Numbered from the stretch's first letter, positions 1 to 5,538 are shown. The stretch is DNA of 5,944 nt from Bacilli bacterium (GCA_016282055.1 JAEEJT010000206.1:1-5944); one strand, 5' to 3'. The notes: a model not told the origin generated them from the letters alone. Program-made: numbers and translations.

Positions 1-282
1 TATACTTATGATTTCGCTGGTCGTAAGATAAAACGTAATGATTATTTAGTTTCTAATCAAGTTGGTTGGGTTATAGGATATATGCATCCAATTGAGCTTG
101 GTGGACGTGATTTTGATGGAAATATTATCATTATGCATCATACTACATTTGAAGAAAAAGGAATGAATTATCCAGAATTTGAAACATTAAATAAAAAGTT
201 TGTTGTTAAATATGATGAAAAAGAAGATTTCTATTATATTGACAAAGTTTTTAGTGATTATGATGAAGGTGGATTTATTTAA
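1..282 (+). CDS. HNH-like domain protein, C-terminal part (5' end outside window)
   Basis: The frame is open from base 1 to TAA at 280-282, giving 93 residues, so the first ATG at 82 is internal and the gene starts upstream of the window. The fragment begins with DFAGRKIKRNDY (residues 4-15) and continues with W23, P30, G34-G35, N41, H46 and E52-K53. This spacing matches a low-GC Bacillota family of HNH-endonuclease-like proteins that I recall as having a W-x2-DH-x2-P-x3-GG-x4-N-x4-H-x5-EK core. Here the two residues at the DH position are G26 and Y27, so the usual metal/catalytic histidine appears to be missing while the later histidine and the structural residues remain. It may be a non-catalytic HNH fold or one with a shifted active site (HH at 46-47, H29). 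The role is unknown. A hairpin terminator follows directly. The family call rests on remembered motif spacing, not a search. Confidence 0.6.
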   Translation, partial: YTYDFAGRKIKRNDYLVSNQVGWVIGYMHPIELGGRDFDGNIIIMHHTTFEEKGMNYPEFETLNKKFVVKYDEKEDFYYIDKVFSDYDEGGFI

Positions 283-288
283 AATTAG

Positions 289-320
289 GTTAAATGCTAA
301 GTCATTTAACTTTTATTTTT
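289..320 (+). terminator. Rho-independent terminator after the HNH-like gene
   Basis: GTTAAATG (289-296) pairs perfectly with CATTTAAC (303-310) around a 6-nt loop, followed by TTTTATTTTT (311-320). The stem is only 8 bp and AT-rich, so termination may be partial. It ends 13 bp before the rsmD start codon, which leaves no room for an rsmD promoter between the two. Confidence 0.7.
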
Positions 321-333
321 AAAAGGAGTTTTT

Positions 334-894
334 ATGAGAGTAATCGCGGGTAAACATAAAAATAGAAATTTATATTCACTAGAGGGTATGAATACAAGGC
401 CAATGATGTCTAGAATGAAAGAATCTATATTTAATATTTTAGGTCAGTTTTTTGATGGTGAAGTTGTATTAGATTTATTTGGTGGATCCGGACAACTTTC
501 TATTGAAGCTTTAAGCAGAGGTTGTAGTTTTAGCTATATCGTTGAAAAGAATTATGAAGCGATGAAGGTAATAAAAGCAAACATTGATTTAGTTAAGGAA
601 AATGATTCTTGTCAAATACTAAACATGGATTATAAAGTTGCTTTAAATAAGTTTAAAGATAGTAATATGAAATTTGATATTATATTCTTAGATCCTCCAT
701 ATAGAATGAATATTGTTAGTGAATTATTAGATTTTATATATAATAATGATTTATTAAATGATAATGGATATATTGTATGTCAATATGTTACCGGTAATTA
801 TAAACCTGTTGATATTAACTATTTAAAAGTAATAAAAAATTATGTATATGCATCTAGTGAAGTATGTATATACAAGAAGGAAAGAAATGAATAA
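334..894 (+). CDS. rsmD: 16S rRNA (guanine(966)-N(2))-methyltransferase RsmD
   Basis: RsmD transfers a methyl group from S-adenosylmethionine to N2 of G966 in 16S rRNA during 30S subunit assembly in the cytoplasm. The 186-residue protein has the normal family length. It opens with MRVIAGKHKNR, followed by the NTRP-x-SR-KESIFNIL block (20-36) typical of RsmD. The Rossmann SAM-binding motif I is DLFGGSG (47-53; usually DLFAGSG), an acidic residue E71 ends the second strand, and the catalytic DPPY lies at 120-123. The start is set by AAAAGGAG at 321-328, close to ATG 334. The conserved Arg of NTRP is encoded by AGG, evidence that AGG is read as Arg here. The last 8 bp overlap the next gene. In many Bacillota rsmD is followed by coaD; here a CBS protein gene follows instead. 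Confidence 0.95.
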   Translation: MRVIAGKHKNRNLYSLEGMNTRPMMSRMKESIFNILGQFFDGEVVLDLFGGSGQLSIEALSRGCSFSYIVEKNYEAMKVIKANIDLVKENDSCQILNMDYKVALNKFKDSNMKFDIIFLDPPYRMNIVSELLDFIYNNDLLNDNGYIVCQYVTGNYKPVDINYLKVIKNYVYASSEVCIYKKERNE

Positions 895-1579
895 TAACGA
901 ATTATTTTTAGAAAAATATAAAAAACTTGAATATATAGTAACTAAACAATATAATTTAGCAAAACATGAGAGTGCTATTAATTATTTATTAAAACAAAAT
1001 GAATTTAATAAATATAATAGAGAACTTGATTATTGTCGTGAAATAAGAAATTTCTTAAGTCACGAAGAAAAGTTAAATGATAATTTTGTTATCACTGTAA
1101 GTAAAGAGATGATTAATGTCTTAGATGTTATAATTGATTTACTAGAGCATCCTGTTTATGCTAAAGATTTATGTATTAAATTAAAACATTTATATTATAA
1201 AACATTAAATGATTATGTTATTTCATCAATGCTTGCAATGAGTCATAGAAAGTTTACTCATATTCCTATTATTGAAAATAATAGAATTTGTTATATATTT
1301 TCTAAAGCTTCTATTTTTAATTATATCTTAGATGGTAATATTGATAATTTAACTTCAAGTATTAAATTTAAAGATATAATTGAATATATTGATTTTAATG
1401 AAGAAAATTATTTATTTGTTAAAGAGAATGATAAAATAAGTTATATTAAAGATAAAGTGTTATTTGAATATCATAATCATGAAAAAGTAAGTATGATATT
1501 TGTTACAACAAATGGTAAAAAAGATGGTGAATTTATAGGTATGTTATCTCCTATTGATTTATTGAAAGAAAGAGGATAA
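887..1579 (+). CDS. Probable HEPN-like plus CBS domain protein, function unknown
   Basis: This encodes 230 residues from ATG 887, preceded by AAGAAGG (874-880). An upstream in-frame ATG at 842 would add 15 residues deep inside rsmD and has no ribosome binding site, so 887 is preferred. The start overlaps the rsmD stop in the string ATGAATAA, which suggests translational coupling. The N-terminal ~85 residues look all-helical and contain REIRNFLSHE with R54-N55-x3-H59, matching the R-x4-6-H motif of HEPN ribonuclease/nucleotide-binding domains. From about 88 to 230 it resembles a CBS pair: FTHIPIIENNRICYIF (123-138) is a typical CBS core strand pair, and MIFVTTNGKKDGEFIGMLSP (203-222) resembles the second. 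CBS domains commonly bind adenine nucleotides, so a nucleotide-sensing regulator or RNase is possible, but that is inference. The CBS call is firmer than the HEPN call. No signal peptide or membrane segment is seen, so it is probably cytoplasmic. Confidence 0.7.
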   Translation: MNNNELFLEKYKKLEYIVTKQYNLAKHESAINYLLKQNEFNKYNRELDYCREIRNFLSHEEKLNDNFVITVSKEMINVLDVIIDLLEHPVYAKDLCIKLKHLYYKTLNDYVISSMLAMSHRKFTHIPIIENNRICYIFSKASIFNYILDGNIDNLTSSIKFKDIIEYIDFNEENYLFVKENDKISYIKDKVLFEYHNHEKVSMIFVTTNGKKDGEFIGMLSPIDLLKERG

Positions 1580-1581
1580 TT

Positions 1582-2565
1582 ATGAAGAAGGCTTTATTAG
1601 TTATTTTATTTATATTTAGTTTATTTTTAATAGGATGTAAAAATGATATTGTTACTGTTAAATATAAGAATGGTGATTCATATTTAGCGGGTACTACTGA
1701 AGTTGGTCTTATTAATGAACTTGAAATTGAATGGGTTTGTGGAAAGATTGTTATTTGTGAAACAGATTCAAGTAAACTTACATTTAATGAAATAAATGAA
1801 TTAGAAGATACTGTTCAAAATAAGATACACTATTTATTAAATGATAATAAACTTACTTTAAAGTTTTCAAAAAATGGTTCTTCATTTGATATAAATAAAG
1901 ATTCAAAAGATTTATATATTAGTATTCCAACAAATTATGAATTAAGTAAGATTACAATTGATACTATTAATTCTAACGTTGATATTAAAAATATTAATTC
2001 TAGTGAATATGATATTGATGTTACAAGTGGTTATGTTAGTTTAGATAGTAATAATAATATTGATAAATTAAATATTAATTCAGTTTCAGCAAATATTAAT
2101 TTAAAAACTAATATTATTAAAGATACTTATATTGATACAAAGAGTGGAACTATTGATATTTTAGCAAATTATATTAAGAAAATTGCTGTTGATTCTATAA
2201 GTGGAACTTTTAAGATGAATGGTTTATGTGATACTATCATTTGTAAAACAACAAGTGCTTCTATTGAATACACAGGAAGTATATATAAAGAGTTTGATTT
2301 TGCAACAACATCTGGTAATGTAATGTTAACTAATAATAGTTGTTGTAAAAACGGAGATGTTGATACATCAACTGGTGTTGTTACCCTAAATTTTAATAAA
2401 GATGATGTATTTACATGTAAGTGTATTAGTAATGTTGGTAATATAAATGTTACTGGTGAGTATGTAAAAGATAATAATAATTATATTTTTAATAGTAAAG
2501 ATACAACAGATATTGTTTATACAATTAATACTATTACAGGTGATATTACTATTAATTTAGTATAA
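1582..2565 (+). CDS. DUF4097-type beta-repeat lipoprotein
   Basis: This 327-residue protein has a lipoprotein signal peptide: MKK, a hydrophobic core at 4-17 and the lipobox LIGC (16-19), with C19 the predicted lipidated residue. It is probably anchored on the outer face of the membrane. From about 45 on it resembles DUF4097 (putative adhesin/beta-strand repeat) proteins: IEWVCGKIVI (49-58) matches their usual opening strand. A run of turns of the SG/SA type recurs at G150, A170, G189, G208, A226, G245, G265 and G286, every 18-21 residues, as in a stacked beta-helix. It ends with TINTITGDITINL (314-326). Besides C19 it has eight cysteines (53, 59, 216, 221, 254, 255, 279, 281), an unusual load for an exported protein. 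It starts 2 bp after the upstream stop, with AGAGG at 1571-1575. No clear terminator follows. The molecular role of the family is not well known. Confidence 0.85.
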   Translation: MKKALLVILFIFSLFLIGCKNDIVTVKYKNGDSYLAGTTEVGLINELEIEWVCGKIVICETDSSKLTFNEINELEDTVQNKIHYLLNDNKLTLKFSKNGSSFDINKDSKDLYISIPTNYELSKITIDTINSNVDIKNINSSEYDIDVTSGYVSLDSNNNIDKLNINSVSANINLKTNIIKDTYIDTKSGTIDILANYIKKIAVDSISGTFKMNGLCDTIICKTTSASIEYTGSIYKEFDFATTSGNVMLTNNSCCKNGDVDTSTGVVTLNFNKDDVFTCKCISNVGNINVTGEYVKDNNNYIFNSKDTTDIVYTINTITGDITINLV

Positions 2566-2577
2566 TTAAAAAATAAA

Positions 2578-2651
2578 ATATTAAATATAAAAAGTTCTTG
2601 CAATTAATTTAAAAAGTGATATAATATTATTGCAATTTTGATATTTAATAT
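2578..2651 (+). repeat. Inverted and direct repeats flanking the tRNA promoter
   Basis: ATATTAAATAT (2578-2588) is an exact 11-bp reverse complement of ATATTTAATAT (2641-2651), and the two arms bracket the tRNA-Arg promoter. Inside them TTGCAATT occurs twice in direct orientation, at 2598-2605 (over the -35 box) and 2630-2637 (near the expected transcription start). In sequence this AT-rich the pattern may be chance. Confidence 0.4.
2598..2625 (+). promoter_or_regulatory. Sigma-A-type promoter with extended -10, for tRNA-Arg
   Basis: The -35 box is TTGCAA (2598-2603) and the -10 box is TATAAT (2620-2625), with a 16-bp spacer. TG at 2617-2618 one base before the -10 makes it an extended -10 promoter. 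The expected start is near 2632, about 24 bp before the mature tRNA 5' end. Confidence 0.8.
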
Positions 2652-2655
2652 TTAT

Positions 2656-2732
2656 GTCCTGGTAGCTCAATCGGATAGAGCAACGGCCTTCTAAGCCGTA
2701 GGTTGCGGGTTCGAGTCCCTTCCAGGACGCCA
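2656..2732 (+). tRNA. tRNA-Arg (anticodon UCU), CCA encoded
   Basis: A full cloverleaf can be drawn. The acceptor stem GTCCTGG (2656-2662) pairs with CCAGGAC (2722-2728), with discriminator G2729 and encoded CCA at 2730-2732. The D stem is GCTC/GAGC (2665-2668, 2678-2681). The anticodon stem ACGGC/GCCGT (2683-2687, 2695-2699) holds the loop CTTCTAA, with anticodon TCT at 2690-2692. The T loop is TTCGAGT (2710-2716). It decodes AGA, the main arginine codon in this window, and AGG by wobble. The T stem is weak: GCGGG (2705-2709) faces CCCTT (2717-2721), giving three G-C pairs, a C-U mismatch (2706/2720) and a G-U pair (2705/2721). It stands alone between its own promoter and terminator. Confidence 0.96.
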
Positions 2733-2743
2733 GTTTAAAAATT

Positions 2744-2770
2744 AATAAGTCTATATGACTTATTTTTTTT
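2744..2770 (+). terminator. Rho-independent terminator of the tRNA unit
   Basis: AATAAGTC (2744-2751) pairs perfectly with GACTTATT (2757-2764) around the loop TATAT. The 3' arm runs straight into an uninterrupted T run at 2763-2770. It begins 12 bp after the tRNA CCA end. Confidence 0.8.
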
Positions 2771-2785
2771 ATAAAAGAGGTTATT

Positions 2786-2968
2786 ATGGATTCACTAGAT
2801 GAAAGAATAAGAAAAGCAATGAGTAAAGATGTTAAGGCTAAGACGTTACTTTGCTCTAAAGAAGATCTTAATAGAATAATTAAAGAACATCTTGATTTAG
2901 GATGGAATCTTGTAAAACAAGATGAAGTAAATGGTAAAATAAAGGTTACTTTTAATATGGTTAAATAA
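2786..2968 (+). CDS. Small protein of unknown function, 60 residues
   Basis: I do not recognise this 60-residue protein. Coding is supported by AAAAGAGG (2773-2780) at good spacing from ATG 2786, a TAA stop, and a strong terminator that begins at the stop codon. The N-terminal half is charged and probably helical (about 3-37), with a central SKEDLNRIIKEHLDLGW (24-40). The second half reads LGW-x-LV then GKIKVTFNMV (50-59), a probable beta hairpin. The 'helix, GW-x-LV, strand' order recalls small DUF4177-like proteins, but that is only an impression. There is no signal peptide, no membrane segment and a single cysteine (C23). It has no clear promoter of its own after the tRNA terminator at 2744-2770, so it may depend on read-through from the tRNA promoter. 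Confidence 0.75.
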   Translation: MDSLDERIRKAMSKDVKAKTLLCSKEDLNRIIKEHLDLGWNLVKQDEVNGKIKVTFNMVK

Positions 2969-3003
2969 GTCTTTAAACTTTTTAAAGTTTAAGGACTTTT
3001 TTT
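2967..3003 (+). terminator. Strong Rho-independent terminator overlapping a stop codon
   Basis: A 14-bp stem with one G-U pair forms between 2967-2980 and 2985-2998, closed by the tetraloop TTTA (2981-2984) and followed by T2997-T3003. The 5' arm starts inside the TAA stop codon of the 60-residue gene. It separates that gene from the membrane-protein unit downstream. Confidence 0.88.
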
Positions 3004-3008
3004 ATTTA

Positions 3009-3038
3009 TTAAGATTGTCACTAATATAATAGTATAAT
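3009..3038 (+). promoter_or_regulatory. Candidate promoter for the membrane protein/MscS/flavoprotein unit
   Basis: TATAAT occurs at 3033-3038, with a weak -35 match TTAAGA (3009-3014) at an 18-bp spacer. A second TATAAT at 3025-3030 has no good -35 partner, and the better -35-like TTGTCA (3015-3020) is too close to either. The placement just after a strong terminator and about 64 bp before ATG 3102 favours a promoter here, but the exact boxes are uncertain. Confidence 0.5.
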
Positions 3039-3101
3039 TAAGAAGAATTAATATCAATTTTAAATATTTGTAATTTTTTAATATTATAACGAGGTGATAT
3101 T

Positions 3102-4034
3102 ATGAATAATAATAATCATTCCGAATTTAATAAAACAAATGAGTTTAATAATTCTAATAATTTCCTTGAATTTAATAATAATTCTGAAGTAGAAATAAAT
3201 AAGAAAAATAAACCATTTATAAAACTCTTTTCATCTTTTTTTGTTATGAGTACATGTGTTATTGTTTTATATTCTACAGGTATAGTTAATAATATATTAC
3301 CAAAAGAAGATGAAGTTATAAGCGAAAGTATTGAAGAAATTGATGAAGTTGTTTTAAATGAGGCTACTTATAATATAATAGATAGTCCTAATTATAATAG
3401 AATTGATTTTAAAGTTGAAATAAATAATGTTAAAGATATTGATAAAAAGAATTATTTTGTTTTTTTAATTGATGATAGTTTTATTATTAATAATATAAAT
3501 GATGTTAATATTGATTTTATTAAATTAAACAAAAAAGATATTAAGAGTTTAACTTTTAATGATTATTTTGAAACTTGTATTAATTCTAAAGGTATTAATA
3601 AATTAAAGAAGAATTCTAATTATTTATTATATTTAGTTTGTGATAATACTATTATTAAAAAAGTAGAAGTTAAGACTCTTGATTATAATTACATTGATAG
3701 TTTGGTATTTAGTAAGAATTATGATGTTAATTTTAAATATTTAAAAATTGAGATTAAGCAAAATAGTGCTTTTACTTGCAATTCATTTTTAGTTAGATTA
3801 TATAATAAAAAATTAAAAGAGTTTGTTAGTGATTTTAGTATTGTTCCGTGTGATAGAACATTTGAGTTATTCCCATTATTTACTTTTAAAAAGGATTTAC
3901 CTGAATATGAATATGAAGTATATATATACTGTTCTATTGATGATAGTAGTAGTATAGAGTTTTTTGATAAATATGAGAAAGATGATGTTATGTTTTATTT
4001 AATTTGTAAGTATGAAAAAACATATGTAATATAA
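3102..4034 (+). CDS. Asn-rich single-pass membrane protein of unknown function
   Basis: I do not recognise this 310-residue protein. The start is well set by GAGGTGAT (3091-3098) before ATG 3102. Residues 1-38 form a polar, Asn-rich tail (13 Asn in the first 30) with three EFN units at 8-10, 14-16 and 23-25, ending in NKKNK. A single membrane helix spans about 39-60. The positive residues before it and the lack of a cleavage site suggest N-in/C-out topology. An acidic linker (68-83) leads to a large outer part that looks all-beta, perhaps two domains (about 96-195 and 200-310), each opening with N-Y-x then alternating hydrophobic strands. Six cysteines lie outside the membrane (159, 180, 226, 250, 277, 302). 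It is the first gene of a unit with an MscS channel 12 bp downstream, so a cell-envelope role is likely but unproven. Confidence 0.8.
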   Translation: MNNNNHSEFNKTNEFNNSNNFLEFNNNSEVEINKKNKPFIKLFSSFFVMSTCVIVLYSTGIVNNILPKEDEVISESIEEIDEVVLNEATYNIIDSPNYNRIDFKVEINNVKDIDKKNYFVFLIDDSFIINNINDVNIDFIKLNKKDIKSLTFNDYFETCINSKGINKLKKNSNYLLYLVCDNTIIKKVEVKTLDYNYIDSLVFSKNYDVNFKYLKIEIKQNSAFTCNSFLVRLYNKKLKEFVSDFSIVPCDRTFELFPLFTFKKDLPEYEYEVYIYCSIDDSSSIEFFDKYEKDDVMFYLICKYEKTYVI

Positions 4035-4046
4035 AGGAGAATTATT

Positions 4047-4724
4047 ATGGAAGGAAGAAAAACTAAACATTTTTATTTAAAAGAGATTTTACATTACTTA
4101 TTAGTTATTTGCATATTATTATTAGTAGTATTTGCTTATATTAAAAATAAAGAGATTAATGAATTTTTTAATAAGAATTTAACACAATATGATAATATTA
4201 ATAATATATTACATTATGTACCTAAAGTAATTGTTTCAGTTGAGATATTAGTTGTTGGATTACTAATTAACTTTTTATTAAATCTTTTAACTAAGATTAA
4301 TTTTGGTTTAACAGCGAAAACTAAAACAATTATTAATCTTATTAATAGTTTATTAAAATGGGTTGTTATAATTGCTACAATCTTATTTATTCTTTCTTAT
4401 TGGGGAGTAGATACTAAAGTGCTTTTAGCTAGTGTTGGAATTATTGCTTTAGTTGTTGGACTTGGTGCTCAAAGTTTAATATCAGATATTTTAGCTGGTA
4501 TTTTCATCGTTTTAGAAGGCAAGTATGTTGTTGGTGATATTGTTGTTATTGATAATTGGAGAGGTGAAATTATTAGTATTGGTATTAGAACAACAGAATT
4601 AAAAGATATTTGTGGTAACATAAAGATTATTAATAATAGCGAGATTAGAAGCGTTGTTAATCAAACTAAACTAAAATCTCTTGCACAGTGTACTATTAAT
4701 GTATCAACAAGAGAAAAATTATAG
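4047..4724 (+). CDS. MscS-family mechanosensitive channel, cut short by in-frame TAG
   Basis: MscS channels open under membrane tension to release solutes during hypo-osmotic shock. The start is set by AAAGGAGA (4033-4040) before ATG 4047. Hydrophobic helices lie at about 14-33, 58-83 and 96-118, followed by the pore helix (about 120-157), with the conserved Gly/Ala pattern and GAQSLISDILAG (140-151) as in Bacillota MscS proteins. The beta domain follows: VGDIVVID (162-169), RTTEL (181-185) and INNSEI (195-200; the usual P of IPNS is N). Translation stops at TAG 4722-4724 after 225 residues, but family members run on through an alpha/beta C-terminal domain, and exactly that domain continues in frame downstream. 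The truncated product keeps the pore and beta domain but lacks the rest of the cytoplasmic cage, so it may misassemble. Second gene of the unit. Confidence 0.92.
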   Translation: MEGRKTKHFYLKEILHYLLVICILLLVVFAYIKNKEINEFFNKNLTQYDNINNILHYVPKVIVSVEILVVGLLINFLLNLLTKINFGLTAKTKTIINLINSLLKWVVIIATILFILSYWGVDTKVLLASVGIIALVVGLGAQSLISDILAGIFIVLEGKYVVGDIVVIDNWRGEIISIGIRTTELKDICGNIKIINNSEIRSVVNQTKLKSLAQCTINVSTREKL

Positions 4725-4979
4725 GACATTGAAAAGTTAATTAAAGATAATTTAGATGCTATTAAAGGAAAGATTCCAAGTATTACAAGTAGTATTAATT
4801 ATCGTGGTATTACTCATATGTCAGATATTACTATAGAATTACTTTTCACTTGTGAATGTTTTGAAGAGGATTTATATCAAGTACAAAGAGATTTGTTTAG
4901 AGAATTAAAACTTTTATTTGATACTAATGGTATAGATTCTTTTGCTCCACCAACATATGTAATTGATACTAAAAAGTAA
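4725..4979 (+). pseudogene. C-terminal domain of the same MscS gene, beyond the TAG
   Basis: Directly after the TAG the frame stays open for 84 codons to TAA 4977-4979. It opens with DIEKLIKDNLDAIKGKIPSI, then a YRGITHMSDITIELLF stretch, an EEDLYQVQRDLFRELKLLFD stretch and finally NGIDSFAPPTYVI. This matches the MscS C-terminal alpha/beta domain in order and length (YQVQRDL..E.K.LFD.N.I is characteristic). With one sense codon in place of TAG the whole gene (4047-4979) would encode a normal 310-residue channel. No start codon with a ribosome binding site lies in this piece, so it is unlikely to be made on its own. There is no frameshift and no other stop, so any inactivation is recent. Its end is 13 bp before the next gene, whose ribosome binding site overlaps the TAA. 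Confidence 0.88.
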
Positions 4980-4992
4980 AGGAAGGTTTTAG

Positions 4993-5538
4993 ATGAAAAA
5001 ATTATTATTTGTTATTGGTTCTTTAAGAAAAGATGGATTTAATTATCAATTATCTTCTTTAGTAAAAGATTTACTAAAAGGTGATTTTGAAATTAATTAT
5101 TTGGATTATTCTAATATGCCTTATTTTGATCAAGACGTTGAAAAAGAAGGTAATAAAGTTGTTGATAAAGTAAAGGATATTGTTATTAATAGTGATGGAA
5201 TAGTTATATTCACTCCTGAATATAACTTAAGTTATCCTGGAGTGTTAAAGAATTTACTTGACTGGTTATCTAGACCTTTAAAACTTAATGATTTTAATTC
5301 TGGTACAGCAATGTTTGGTAAAAAGGTTAGTTTACTTGGAATTGGTGGAAAGAATGGAACTAAGTTTTGTTTAGATAAATTAACTGATTTACTTAAGTTT
5401 ATGCAAGTTAATGTAATGGATTCTAATTTAGGATTTATTGTTAATAATGAAGCTTGGATGGATAATAAAGTAAATTTAAATAAAGAACAACTTGATGAAC
5501 TTAAATTATTTACTCAAAAAATTAAAGATTTTATGTAA
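4993..5538 (+). CDS. NAD(P)H-dependent FMN reductase family flavoprotein
   Basis: This 181-residue protein has the flavodoxin-like fold of the NADPH-dependent FMN reductase family (ChrR/azoreductase-type quinone, chromate or azo reductases). The N-terminal strand KKLLFVIGSLRKDGFNYQL (2-20) carries the FMN phosphate-binding GS-x-R-x-x-x-x-N loop. The hallmark TPEYNLSYPGVLKNLLDWLSRP (74-95) binds the flavin ring and helps form the dimer. A GIGG segment (116-119) matches the next flavin-contacting loop. The length is normal and the protein looks intact and cytoplasmic. The start is set by AAAGGAAGG (4978-4986), overlapping the mscS end codon, so it is last in a unit with the membrane protein and channel. 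The true electron acceptor cannot be told from sequence; quinone or general flavin reduction is most likely. Confidence 0.92.
   Translation: MKKLLFVIGSLRKDGFNYQLSSLVKDLLKGDFEINYLDYSNMPYFDQDVEKEGNKVVDKVKDIVINSDGIVIFTPEYNLSYPGVLKNLLDWLSRPLKLNDFNSGTAMFGKKVSLLGIGGKNGTKFCLDKLTDLLKFMQVNVMDSNLGFIVNNEAWMDNKVNLNKEQLDELKLFTQKIKDFM

Noticed and set aside
82..282. ATG 82 as the start of a 66-residue gene
   Set aside because: The frame is open to base 1 and the upstream residues carry the family's DFAGRK motif, so 82 is an internal methionine.
397..399. AGG read as Met, as reported in some uncultured Bacilli
   Set aside because: This AGG encodes the conserved Arg of the RsmD NTRP motif, and the window carries a tRNA-Arg(UCU) that can read AGG.
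842..886. Upstream in-frame ATG that would extend the HEPN-CBS protein by 15 residues
   Set aside because: It lies well inside rsmD without a ribosome binding site; ATG 887 has AAGAAGG at good spacing and gives the natural overlap with the rsmD stop.
3102..3190. Asn-rich AAT repeats as a possible microsatellite or CRISPR-like array
   Set aside because: The repeats are in frame with a well-initiated gene, vary in unit and spacing, and lack regular spacers; they encode a low-complexity tail.
4047..4979. Genome-wide reassignment of TAG as the first explanation of the MscS stop
   Set aside because: One TAG in one gene cannot show it, and exclusive TAA use at gene ends is expected from the strong AT bias. 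Kept only as a checkable alternative.
4818..4979. Independent small gene starting at the ATG inside the MscS C-terminal piece
   Set aside because: No ribosome binding site precedes it, and the sequence upstream of it in the same frame is also conserved MscS sequence.
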